Shown: positions 8,141-17,300 of the stretch, piece after piece
Position numbering within the stretch: the first letter of the stretch is position 1
Layout: every line of letters starts with the position of its first letter
Assembly (NCBI GenBank): GCA_964574875.1
Contig: CAZNOX010000015.1
Span: forward strand, 1 to 45,794
Origin: DSCS01 sp035391585
GTDB taxonomy: Bacteria > Macinerneyibacteriota > Macinerneyibacteria > Macinerneyibacteriales > DSCS01
Length of the DNA stretch: 45,794 bases
Reading direction: 5' to 3'
Translations under genes and position numbers: made by a program
The notes under the pieces: model-generated
Seen by the model: only the letters and a program-made list of their open reading frames with translations
Told to the model about the DNA's origin: nothing
Database searches by the model: none

Positions 8141-9082
8141 TTACAAAAGCGCTTCTGTGATCAGATACCAGAGGGGGATCGTGAGCAGAGACAACGCGGT
8201 GGAGAGTGTGACAATAGAGGCCTGGAGTTTTTTATCCACGGTGATGTGCTCTGCAAAAAAAGGAGCCATGGCTGCTGTGGGCATAATGGACTCCAGAAGG
8301 ATGACTTTCCTCGTGATCAGGTCCAGGGGAAAGACCAGGGAGACCAGGCAGCAGACTGCCCATCCCAGGAGGTACCCCAGGATAAGGCGATGGAAACAGG
8401 AGAGAAGGACCGTGGCCAGAGATGATCTTTTCAGGGTGAAATGAAAGGAGAGGCCGATGGTAAAGAGGATCAGAGGGATGGTCATCGAGGCGAATTGAGT
8501 GATGAAATCAGAGATCAGGGGCGGGAACGTGACGGAGAGAAGGTTCAAGGTCAGCCCTGCTCCGGCTGCGAGCAGAGGGGGAGCGGAGTTCTTCAGGAGG
8601 ATCCGGGCGATCTCTTTTCGCGAGACATTCTCCTCCCTGTTGAGAAAGGCGATGAGTCCGAAACCCACGAGGAGAAAGACCGGCCAGAAAAAGAGTGTGA
8701 AAAAGACCGAGCGCGTGAATCCTGTGTCTCCGTAAAAATGGTACATGACACCCCAGCCGAGATATCCGTAATTTCCCACAAATGTGGAGAAGATAAAAGC
8801 ATTACGCAGAGCCTTCCCGCGGGGAAGGACCCGGCTCATGAGAATGGAGGTCACTCCGAAAAGGATGGTCAGCAGAAGCATGGCCACAACCGATGGAGCG
8901 ATCTGGCTTAAACTTTCAAGGTTGGCGGTGAGAAGATTGCGGAAGACGATAAAAGGGACAGTGACTTTGATGACGAACTTCCGGAGGGCTGTCGCCTCAT
9001 TATGGGTGAACCCCAGAAAGCGGAAAAGGATCCCCAGGGCGATGGGGAGAAGAATAGAGATGACGATGGTGAACAGATGCAT
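8141..9082 (-). CDS. AEC (auxin efflux carrier) family transporter
   Basis: The 313-residue protein is an integral membrane carrier with about ten transmembrane helices arranged as two halves of five. This is the bile/arsenite/auxin-carrier type fold of the AEC family. In bacteria these export or import small organic acids such as malate or malonate; the substrate here cannot be deduced. Conserved features include the FVGNYGYLGWG segment in the first half and the ILLESIMPTAAMAPFFAE segment in the second. The frame extends 39 residues further upstream (to 9199), but ATG 9082 begins the first helix and has GGGAGG upstream. The extension would be hydrophilic and out of character. Confidence 0.87.
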   Translation of the reverse strand: MHLFTIVISILLPIALGILFRFLGFTHNEATALRKFVIKVTVPFIVFRNLLTANLESLSQIAPSVVAMLLLTILFGVTSILMSRVLPRGKALRNAFIFSTFVGNYGYLGWGVMYHFYGDTGFTRSVFFTLFFWPVFLLVGFGLIAFLNREENVSRKEIARILLKNSAPPLLAAGAGLTLNLLSVTFPPLISDFITQFASMTIPLILFTIGLSFHFTLKRSSLATVLLSCFHRLILGYLLGWAVCCLVSLVFPLDLITRKVILLESIMPTAAMAPFFAEHITVDKKLQASIVTLSTALSLLTIPLWYLITEALL

Positions 9083-9120
9083 GGATGATGCTCCCTCCCA
9101 TTTTTGTGAGCAGAGGATCA

Positions 9121-9149
9121 CCCGGCTGTCATGGACAACCGGAGCCGGG
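9121..9149 (-). promoter_or_regulatory. Inverted repeat in the 5' leader of the AEC gene
   Basis: CCCGGCT (9121-9127) and AGCCGGG (9143-9149) form a perfect seven-base stem with a 15-base loop, between the predicted minus-strand promoter and the AEC start. It could fold in the leader RNA or bind a regulator. No function is shown. Confidence 0.35.
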
Positions 9150-9167
9150 TCCCTGCTGCCTTCTTTC

Positions 9168-9195
9168 AGTATAAGAAGGATTGCGCTTTGAGCAA
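9168..9195 (-). promoter_or_regulatory. Putative promoter of the AEC-DUF3147 operon
   Basis: On the minus strand, a TTGCTC -35 box (9190-9195) and a TATACT -10 box (9168-9173) are 16 bases apart, about 80 bases upstream of the AEC start. The -10 box matches five of six consensus bases; the -35 box only three. Confidence 0.4.
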
Positions 9196-9218
9196 GCACT
9201 TTCAGGGAAAAGGTTTCC

Positions 9219-9246
9219 TTGAAATTTGCGTCAACTCCTGTATCAT
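9219..9246 (+). promoter_or_regulatory. Sigma70-type promoter of the dxs cluster
   Basis: TTGAAA (9219-9224) and TATCAT (9241-9246) are separated by 16 bases, and each matches five of six consensus bases. The start codon of dxs is 41 bases downstream. It is probably the main entry for the packed gene run that follows. Confidence 0.65.
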
Positions 9247-9287
9247 GAGAACCATGATGGGACGGAAGCCGTGAACGGAGGGGATGA

Positions 9288-11168
9288 ATGAGAGACAGAC
9301 AGAGTGGCCCGCAGGAAAGGCCCTTTCTTCACGACCGGTTTCAGGTGGAAGACCTGAGGAACATGAAGGAGGAAGACCTCCCGCATCTTGCTGATGAGAT
9401 CCGCGAAGTCATCATCAGCAGGTGCCTTGAAAACGGAGGACATCTCTCCCCGTCTCTCGGCGTGGTGGAGCTGGCCATTGCTCTCCACTACACGTTCCAA
9501 ACTCCCCGTGATCTTCTGATCTGGGACGTGGGTCACCAGGCCTATGCCCATAAGATCCTCACCGGACGCTTTCCCGATTTCAAGACACTCCGCCGATACG
9601 GGGGGCTTTCGGGCTTCTTAAAAAGAGAAGAGTCGCCGTTTGATGTCTTTGGAGCAGGCCATGCCTCCACATCGGTGGCCGCCGCTGCAGGGTTTGCCAA
9701 GGCAAGGGATCTTGACGGAGAGGATTATAAAGTCATCGCTGTCATCGGTGACGGAGCCATGACCGGGGGCCTGGCCTTCGAAGGGTTGAACCTCATCGGT
9801 GCCGAAAAGCTCAATGTCCTCGTGATCCTCAATGACAACAACATGTCCATTGACAAAAATGTGGGCGGGCTTTCCAAATATTTCAACAGGGCGATCACCA
9901 CACGTTTTTACAACAGGATCCGGGAAGATATGCAGAAATTCGTCAAGACTCTTCCCGCGGGAGATTCTGTTTACGAATGGCTCAGACGCCTTGAAGAATC
10001 CATGAAAAACATGGTGATCAAAGGTGCTTTTTACGAAGACCTGGGATTCAATTATATCGGTCCTGTCAACGGGAACGACCTGAAAGAGCTCCTTTCCTTG
10101 CTCAGAAAGACAAAAGAGATGAAAGGGCCGGTCCTTCTCCATGTGAGGACCACAAAAGGAAAAGGGTACGGGCCTGCAGAAGAGGATCCTGAATCCTTCC
10201 ACGGGATCTCTCCCCGAAGAAAGGGAGGCAGGAAAAAGAGTTATACGGCCATCCTTCAGAAGGAACTCCTCAAATGGGGGAAACGGGACCAGGCGCTGGT
10301 GGCGATTACGGCGGCCATGCCGGCGGGAACAGGACTGAGTGTCTTCAAAGAGACTTTCCCTGAGCGGTATATCGACGTGGGGATCGCCGAAGGAAGTGCT
10401 GTTACCATCGGGGCGGCTCTGGCGCTGGCCGGGAAAAAACCTTTTGTGGGGATCTATTCCACATTTCTCCAGAGAGCCTTTGACCAGCTGATCCATGATG
10501 CTGCTCTCCAGAAAGCCCCTGTCCGTTTCCTTCTTGACAGGAGCGGCCTTGTGGGGGAAGACGGCCCCACCCATCACGGTGTCTTTGACATCGCCTATCT
10601 CAGAACGATTCCGGGGATGACACTTCTTGCCCCGGCGGATGAGAAAGAGTTCAGGGATATGATCGCGTTCTGCTGCCGCTACGACGCCGGGCCCATTGCC
10701 CTGCGGTATCCCCGGGGAACAGCGGTGACTCTGCCGGGGAGGGGGGATGCCCCTCTGGAGTACGGACGCGGGCTGCTTCTGAAACCCGGAAAGGATATGA
10801 TGATCTTTGCCCTGGGACGCATGGTTTCTGAGGCCCTGGCTGCCGCTGACCTCCTGGACAAGGCGGGGATCCATGCCGGAGTCTTTGATCTGCGCTTTGC
10901 CAAGCCACTGGACAGGGAAGCGGTGATCAGCCACACCTTTGAAACGGGAAAAGCCGTTTCTGTGGAATACGGGACACTTTACGGGGGAGTCGGCGAAGAG
11001 ATCGCCCGGATCATCGCCGAAGAGGACGGCGGGAGCGTTCCTTTCCTTCCTCTGGGGATCCCCGACCGGTTCATCGAACAGGGGACTCAGGATGAACTCA
11101 TCCGGCTCTGCGGGCTGGACGGTCATTCGCTGGCTGAAAGGATTAGCCGATGGTTGGCCCGCGCTTAG
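9288..11168 (+). CDS. dxs: 1-deoxy-D-xylulose-5-phosphate synthase
   Basis: Dxs condenses pyruvate and glyceraldehyde 3-phosphate, using thiamine diphosphate, to start the MEP pathway for isoprenoids and to supply thiamine and pyridoxal precursors. The 626-residue length is standard. The ThDP/Mg site appears as GDGAMTGG followed by ILNDNNMSI; the pyrimidine domain has IYSTFLQRAFDQ and LDRSGLVGEDGPTHHG; a C-terminal transketolase domain follows. The segment around the catalytic glutamate reads AEGSA (residues 367-371), where AEQHA is usual. The glutamate is kept but the histidine is serine. ATG 9288 has GGAGG six bases upstream. tlyA, nadK and recN follow, a frequently conserved order. Confidence 0.95.
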   Translation: MRDRQSGPQERPFLHDRFQVEDLRNMKEEDLPHLADEIREVIISRCLENGGHLSPSLGVVELAIALHYTFQTPRDLLIWDVGHQAYAHKILTGRFPDFKTLRRYGGLSGFLKREESPFDVFGAGHASTSVAAAAGFAKARDLDGEDYKVIAVIGDGAMTGGLAFEGLNLIGAEKLNVLVILNDNNMSIDKNVGGLSKYFNRAITTRFYNRIREDMQKFVKTLPAGDSVYEWLRRLEESMKNMVIKGAFYEDLGFNYIGPVNGNDLKELLSLLRKTKEMKGPVLLHVRTTKGKGYGPAEEDPESFHGISPRRKGGRKKSYTAILQKELLKWGKRDQALVAITAAMPAGTGLSVFKETFPERYIDVGIAEGSAVTIGAALALAGKKPFVGIYSTFLQRAFDQLIHDAALQKAPVRFLLDRSGLVGEDGPTHHGVFDIAYLRTIPGMTLLAPADEKEFRDMIAFCCRYDAGPIALRYPRGTAVTLPGRGDAPLEYGRGLLLKPGKDMMIFALGRMVSEALAAADLLDKAGIHAGVFDLRFAKPLDREAVISHTFETGKAVSVEYGTLYGGVGEEIARIIAEEDGGSVPFLPLGIPDRFIEQGTQDELIRLCGLDGHSLAERISRWLARA

Positions 11169-11941
11169 ATGCCTACCTGACAAAAGAGGGATTTTTCGAG
11201 AGCCGGACCAGGGCCAGCCGAGCCGTGAGGAAGGGATATGTCACCGTGAACGGGAAGACCGTCACAAAGCCCTCCTGCCGGATCCCGGCCGGGGATGAGG
11301 TCACCGTTCTGGGCGACCCCCTTCCCTTTGTGAGTATGGCCGCCCTGAAACTGCGCCTTTTCCTGGATGAGACAGGACTCGACGTCTCCGGCTTGAAGGT
11401 CTGTGATGCCGGTTCGTCAACAGGGGGATTTTGTCAGGTCCTTCTTCACCGGGGGGCCTCGTTTGTCTGGGCCGTGGATGTGGGACGGGGACAGCTTCAT
11501 CCGTCACTGGCCGCGAATCCGCGTCTTTCGCTTCATGAAAAGTGTGATATCAGGGATTTCCTTGCGGTTCCTCCCCCGGGCCTGGAGATGATCACGGCAG
11601 ACCTCTCTTTTATCTCTCTCAGAAAAGTGATCCCTGTCATGGCCGGAGCCCGTGTCCCCGCTCTCCTTCTTTTTAAGCCCCAGTTTGAGACGCCTCCCGG
11701 TGAAAAAAACAAAAAAGGTGTGGTCACCGGCCTCTCCTGTCATGAAAAGGCCCTGACCAGCTTCAGAGATTATCTGTTGAAAGAAGGGTTCTTCCCTCTT
11801 ATAATCAAAAGGTCTCAAGTTTTAGGAGGAGAAGGAAACAGAGAGTATTTCATCTTCTGTGAGAGGAAAGCAAGTGCAGTCATCACCCCGGACCATATAA
11901 AAAGGGAAGTGTTTAAAGATGAAGATTTCCTTGATCTCTAA
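11150..11941 (+). CDS. tlyA: TlyA-family rRNA 2'-O-methyltransferase
   Basis: TlyA methylates ribose 2'-OH groups in rRNA (16S and, in some bacteria, 23S); some homologues were first described as haemolysins. The 263-residue protein has an N-terminal S4 RNA-binding domain (about 1-62, with RLDAYLTKEGF and the VTVNGK turn). A FtsJ-type Rossmann methyltransferase follows, with the SAM motif DAGSSTGGF, then AVDVGRGQLH, DLSFISL and FKPQFE. It overlaps dxs by 19 bases and the NAD kinase gene by 23. The start ATG has AAGGA about ten bases upstream. Which rRNA positions it modifies cannot be read from the sequence. Confidence 0.93.
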   Translation: MVGPRLDAYLTKEGFFESRTRASRAVRKGYVTVNGKTVTKPSCRIPAGDEVTVLGDPLPFVSMAALKLRLFLDETGLDVSGLKVCDAGSSTGGFCQVLLHRGASFVWAVDVGRGQLHPSLAANPRLSLHEKCDIRDFLAVPPPGLEMITADLSFISLRKVIPVMAGARVPALLLFKPQFETPPGEKNKKGVVTGLSCHEKALTSFRDYLLKEGFFPLIIKRSQVLGGEGNREYFIFCERKASAVITPDHIKREVFKDEDFLDL

Positions 11942-12701
11942 CCCGAAGCAAAAAGAGAAATGGGCCGGCAGGACCGGTCCTCTCCTCGAGTGGTTCAGGT
12001 CCCATTGTGTCATCGAAGAGGATCCCGCCCGGGCCCAGTGGATCGTGACCCTGGGCGGTGACGGGACTCTTCTCTATGCCATGGCCGCTTTTGGTACGCC
12101 AAAACACTATTTCGGCATCAATCTCGGTCATCTGGGGTTTCTCACGTCAGCTGATGTCACCGGAACAACGGATGTCCTGGAGGATGTCTTTATCAGAAAG
12201 ATCTATAAAACGGAAAAGGTCCGTTATCTTCTCTACCGCGGAAACGGCCGGGAAGGGCTTGCCGTCAATGATGTGGTTCTCAAAGGGATCCGTGTGGAGG
12301 ATATGGCCCGTTTCGACGTTTTCCTCAACGGGGCCTTTATCCACACACAGACGGCTGACGGGCTGATCGTCGCCTCTCCTGTGGGGTCCACGGCGTATAA
12401 CCTCTCTGTGGGGGGATCCATCATCCATCCTGAGGCGGGAGGGTATATCCTGAATTCCATCGCCAGCCATGCCCTGGGGATCCGCCCCCTGGTCATGGGG
12501 GAAAAACATATGCTGAAGATCGTCCCCCACTCTCCCATGTCACTGGTCGTCGACGGAAAGCTGCGGGGGACCGTTGAAGGCCCTGTCGAAGTCTCCCTGG
12601 CCTCAGACGCCTTTTCTCTGATCCGTCCGGTGGATTGGGATTTTTATCAGGTCCTCAGGTTGAAACTGCATTGGGGAAAAAGGGGTGAAGAGAAATGTTA
12701 G
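11919..12701 (+). CDS. nadK: NAD kinase
   Basis: NadK phosphorylates NAD to NADP in the cytosol. The 260-residue protein contains the GGDGT motif (46-50) and the INLGHLGFL segment. It also has NDVVL, and the long glycine-rich DGLIVASPVGSTAYNLSVGG region that binds NAD. The N-terminus is shorter than in enterobacterial NadK, as in many non-proteobacterial forms. The start codon lies within tlyA and the end overlaps recN by seven bases, so expression is probably coupled. The dxs-tlyA-nadK-recN neighbourhood supports the identification. No unusual residue was seen in the motifs. Confidence 0.95.
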   Translation: MKISLISNPKQKEKWAGRTGPLLEWFRSHCVIEEDPARAQWIVTLGGDGTLLYAMAAFGTPKHYFGINLGHLGFLTSADVTGTTDVLEDVFIRKIYKTEKVRYLLYRGNGREGLAVNDVVLKGIRVEDMARFDVFLNGAFIHTQTADGLIVASPVGSTAYNLSVGGSIIHPEAGGYILNSIASHALGIRPLVMGEKHMLKIVPHSPMSLVVDGKLRGTVEGPVEVSLASDAFSLIRPVDWDFYQVLRLKLHWGKRGEEKC

Positions 12702-14383
12702 AACGGCTTCATATGCAGGATTTTGCTATTGCAGATGATGTGACGCTTGAATTCAGCCGGGGATTCAATGTCATCACCGGGGAGACCGGTGCCGGGAAAT
12801 CCATTATCCTCAATGCTATTGCCATGGCGATGGGCGACAGGGCTGACCAGGATATGATCCGCCTGGGTTCAGAAGAGGCTGTGGTCGAGGCTCTCTTTAC
12901 CATGCACCCTCTTCTGGCGGCCTGGCTGAAAGAGAACGGCTTCCCCCATGAGGATGTCTGCATCGTGAAAAGAATCGTCAAAAGGAACGGGAAGAACCGT
13001 GTCTTCATCAACGGGGCGTCAGCGACCCTTTCGCAGTTGAAAGAGATCACGGAGCACCTCATCGACCTCAATAACCAGAGTGAGCATCAGATGCTCATGG
13101 ATCCGTCCAACCATCTTCTTTTTCTTGACTATTTCGGCCTTCCGGGAGAGGACCTGGAAAATTATCAGTCTCTCTACAAAGAGCTTTACCGGCTTACAGA
13201 CCGGTATGAGCATTTCAAAAGAGAAGAGAGGGAGATCCGCCGGAAGATGGATACTTACCGTTTTGAGATCAGCGAGATCGATGGTGTGAACCCCAAACCG
13301 GGAGAAGATGACACCCTTCTGGAAGAGGTGAAGATCCTTGAGAAAGCCCGGTCCATCATGGAGCATACGGCTTTTATCGACCGTCTTCTCAACGACAATG
13401 AGGACTTTACAGGAGCCCTTGAGGAGATCTCGGCCCGCCTGGAGAGGTTACGGGGTATAGGGGAGACCATGGACAGCCTGGTGGATGCTCTGCATTCCCA
13501 AATCAACGGGATGGGCGAGGCGTCCCGTGAACTCCAGCGGTATGTGGACGGCATGGAGCTGGATGAAGAGCATCTGGACGAGGTCAACCGCAGGCTGTCC
13601 GATATTGAGAAGCTGAAGAGAAAATACGGGGACTCCATCGAAGAGGTCCTGGCCTATGGAGAGCGGATCAGAAAAGATCTTGACGCCTATGAGGAGATGA
13701 CCTTTGATGCGGAGTCCTTCAGCCGGAAGATCGAAGAGCTGGGCCATCAGATCGCTGAAAACGATGAATCTCTCTCTGATCTCCGAAAAAAAGCGGCTCT
13801 GGACTTTGCCCGGTCCATCGAAACAGAGATGAAAGATATCGGGATGGAACAGGCCCGTTTTGAAGTCCGTTTTCTCCCGGTGGACCAGGGACTGGTCTTT
13901 CAGGATAAGGTCTATGGCCCCGCAGGAAGCCTGAGGGCTGAATTTTATATTGAGACCAACCCCGGAGAGGGAAGCCATCCCCTTGTGAAGTCAGCATCGG
14001 GGGGCGAACTCTCGCGGATCCTCTTCGCCCTGAAGTCGGTGATGGGACGTCATCTGGATATTCAGTGTATGATCTTCGATGAGATCGACAGCGGTATCGG
14101 CGGAGCCGTGGCGGGAATGGTGGGCGCAAAGCTGGCCCGGCTGGCTGACAAATACCAGCTCATCGTCATCACGCATCAGCCCCAGATCGCAGCCCTGGGG
14201 GAACGTCATTTCCATGTGGAAAAAGTCTATTCCGGGGAGCGGACCGTGACACGGGCCAGGGTCCTGGAAGGGGATGACATCGTAGAGGAGATCGCCCGCA
14301 TGATTTCAGGATCCCCGGACGATCAGGAAGCTTTGAATGTCGCCCGGCGCATGCGCCGGCAGGAAGAACCGGAGAGAGCATGA
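12695..14383 (+). CDS. recN: DNA repair ATPase RecN
   Basis: RecN is an SMC-like ATPase that holds broken DNA ends together during recombinational repair of double-strand breaks. The 562-residue protein has an N-terminal Walker A motif GETGAGKS (29-36) and a central antiparallel coiled coil rich in charged residues (about 150-360). A C-terminal half carries the signature SASGGELSR and the Walker B motif MIFDEIDSGIGG, followed by VITHQPQIAALG. Length and order are normal. It overlaps nadK by seven bases and the following giant gene by four (ATGA). I see no LexA-type operator nearby, so SOS control is not supported by sequence. Confidence 0.95.
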   Translation: MLERLHMQDFAIADDVTLEFSRGFNVITGETGAGKSIILNAIAMAMGDRADQDMIRLGSEEAVVEALFTMHPLLAAWLKENGFPHEDVCIVKRIVKRNGKNRVFINGASATLSQLKEITEHLIDLNNQSEHQMLMDPSNHLLFLDYFGLPGEDLENYQSLYKELYRLTDRYEHFKREEREIRRKMDTYRFEISEIDGVNPKPGEDDTLLEEVKILEKARSIMEHTAFIDRLLNDNEDFTGALEEISARLERLRGIGETMDSLVDALHSQINGMGEASRELQRYVDGMELDEEHLDEVNRRLSDIEKLKRKYGDSIEEVLAYGERIRKDLDAYEEMTFDAESFSRKIEELGHQIAENDESLSDLRKKAALDFARSIETEMKDIGMEQARFEVRFLPVDQGLVFQDKVYGPAGSLRAEFYIETNPGEGSHPLVKSASGGELSRILFALKSVMGRHLDIQCMIFDEIDSGIGGAVAGMVGAKLARLADKYQLIVITHQPQIAALGERHFHVEKVYSGERTVTRARVLEGDDIVEEIARMISGSPDDQEALNVARRMRRQEEPERA

Positions 14384-17300
14384 AGAAAGCCTTTTTTCTC
14401 ACACTACTCGTTTTTTTAACACAGGTATGGGTATCGGGGGCGACTCTGCCGCCCCCTTTTTATTACGGAGCTGAATATGAATCGCTGTCAGCCGATTTCG
14501 GCTTCGACCGGGATCTCTGGGAGAGTTCCACGGATACCGGGGTCGCTGCTCCGCGGGAAATGCTCTCTGAAGGGCTGGTCCCTGACATCAAGATCGCCAA
14601 GGACTCCACCATCCGGATCTCCGGAAGCAAGCGGATCAGTTTCGAGATCGCCAGGAAGACCTATCCCAATGTCTCTGATATCGCCGATTCCAATTATTTC
14701 CAATCCTCAGGCTCCATCGAGCCCGATATCAATCAGCAGCTTCAGGTGAAGGTCGAAGGGGTGATCAAGAACAGGATCTTTATCGACGTGGATTATGACG
14801 ACACTAAGGAGATGGAGGACAGGGAACATATCTCGGTAGTCTACAAGGGGACAGAAGATGAGATCGTCAGGGAGATCGCCTTAGGGGACCTGACATTGAG
14901 CCTTCCCAAGACAGACTTTATCACATTCAACAGACAGCTTTTCGGAGCCAAGGCCACCCTGGTCATGGGCCCCTATTCCTATTACGGTTTGATCACAAAA
15001 GAAGAAGGCATTACAGGCAGTGATTCCTTTACCGGATACAGCGACATGACGCAGCACAGCATCAATAATACAAATTATCTTATCTCTCCGGTCTATCTCT
15101 CTCTTCAGCAGGGGATCCCCGGGATCGCCCTGCCTCTGCAGACCGGGGGAGTCTATCTCTATTATGACGACGGTATCTTTAATGATGAGGACGAAGGGCG
15201 GATCCACACAGGGGAGTTCTATTTTGAACCCCTGAACCCCATCACTGATTACGTGGTGGATTATGATAAAGGCGTGATCGTCTTAAAGAAGTCGCTCTCA
15301 TCCACAGGAACGGTGGCTATGATCTATACGGATGCCGGCGGCATCACTTACGGAAATCCGGACCCGGCAGCCTTCTCCTATGCCACCCTTGTCTATTCAA
15401 AACGGAACGAGACAGAATATCAGATCCTCCGCCAGCAGTTCCAGCAGAAGAACGTCTACTCTCTGGGCCATCCGGATCTGGATATCAACGGATTGACGCT
15501 TGAGATCATGGATCTGGGTAATAAGACCGAGATCACTGTCACTGCAGAAGACTCCAGCCAGAAGACCTACAGCTACATGTATCTCTTCGGCATTGACCGT
15601 GACCGCGACGGGACACCTGATCTCGCCCACCTGAAACTGGATGACGGGTATCTCGATTTCTCTTTCTACGATGATGACCTCATCGCTCTTTCCACACTGC
15701 AGCCCTTCAATACAAAACAGTTCCTCTCGGAAAGCGAACCCTCGGGTATCGTTCCCGACCTTCCTCCCTATCTGGACGCTGTGCGTTCAGAGATCGGAGA
15801 CGGACCCTTTGTGGATCTCATGGAAGCCCTGGACAACAGCGGGATCTACGAAGAAGGGTCCTCCACACCGCGGAAATATATGATCTATACAGAATACTAT
15901 TCTCCCCAGCCGGTCTTCAACCTGGGCCGGTTCAATATCATCGAAGGAAGTGAAAAGGTGGTCGTCAACGGGGAGGTCCTTTTCAGAGGGCGCGATTACT
16001 CCATCGACTATCTCACCGGGACTGTCCAGATCCTCAATGAAAGCGTTGTCACGGAAAATGCCGCGGTGAGCATCACATTTGAATACCGTCCCCTCATGAT
16101 GTCAAAAAGCAAGACCCTTATCGGGAACCGCCTGGAGTACAACCCCAATGAACACCTGAGCATCGGGGCCACCTACATGGATGAATGGATGCCCGAATCC
16201 AATGACGCGACCATACCCCGCCTGGGCGATGAGACAACACGCCACAGTGTCTACGGGGCCAATATCAATTATACGCTCAATGAGAGGGATTATAATATCC
16301 TGGCTAAAGCGGAAGCCGCTAAAAGCCTGGTGAATCCCAATACGTACGGGATGGTCTACCTGGAAGATATGGAGTCCAGCGAGCAGGTGAAAAGTATTTC
16401 CCTGTCCAAAAGCTCCTGGTTTATCGCCTCTTCTCCCGAGGGATTCTCTGCCGATAACCGGTATATTCCCACCTATTCCGTTTCAGACGGGTCGGTTTTC
16501 GACTCGTATAACTATTTCACCAACGATTATGTGGAGTTGAGCCAGATCAATTCCAACTACGGAACCGGGGACAATATGATCCTCACCTTCCGGCAGATGC
16601 CCGGAGTGGGTTCTTTTACCTCCTATGCCACCATCGTCTCGCAGAACGGAATGGACCTGAGCGACTACAAACAGCTGGAGATCTGGTACCGGGTCAATAC
16701 AGGAGCCACAGGCACCATCAATCTTGACCTGGGGTATATCAGCGAAGATGCTGACGGAGACGGGATCCTGGACAGTGAAGATACCGACGAAAACATGGTG
16801 CTCAATGCCGGGGAAGACATCGGATTCCCGTTCAACCTTCTGGGGTCGGTCTACCCCATCGGTGAACTCAACGGTGTCCTGGATACAGAGGACCTCAACA
16901 GAAACGGTATCATGAACGACAGCGAAGCAGTGGTCCATTACTCCTTTGACTTGGGGGACGGGGAATCTCCTGAAGATAATGAATGGCATGTCCTGACCAT
17001 TCCCCTGGATTCGGCCGCTGATTATAATGAGAGCATCCTCAAGGTGGTGAAAAATATCCGCGTGTGGGGTGAAGGGTTCAGTTCAGGGACAGAATTCGCC
17101 TTGGGACGCCTGGCCGTGGTGGGGACTGTCTGGGAAGTGGACGAGGTCTATCCGGCCGGCAGCACTCTGGAGATCAGCTCCATCAGTCAGTATGATGATC
17201 CCAACTATATCAATCTCCATCATGAAGTGGACAAAGAGACAGACCGTGTCCTGGAAGATGTCTCTCTGGTCATGGATTTCGATATGATTCCCGACGGGGC

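Noticed and set aside
9083..9199. A 39-residue N-terminal extension of the AEC transporter
   Set aside because: The extension is hydrophilic, unlike the family start, and would overlap the predicted promoter; ATG 9082 begins the first helix with a good ribosome-binding site.
9618..11183. A 521-codon open frame on the minus strand opposite dxs
   Set aside because: It lies wholly antisense to a clear dxs gene, resembles no family, and is a by-product of biased codon use in the sense strand.
16741..16940. A separate calcium-binding domain gene inside the SprA-like frame
   Set aside because: The DxDxDG turns are in frame with the large gene and are common in surface proteins; there is no separate start or stop.
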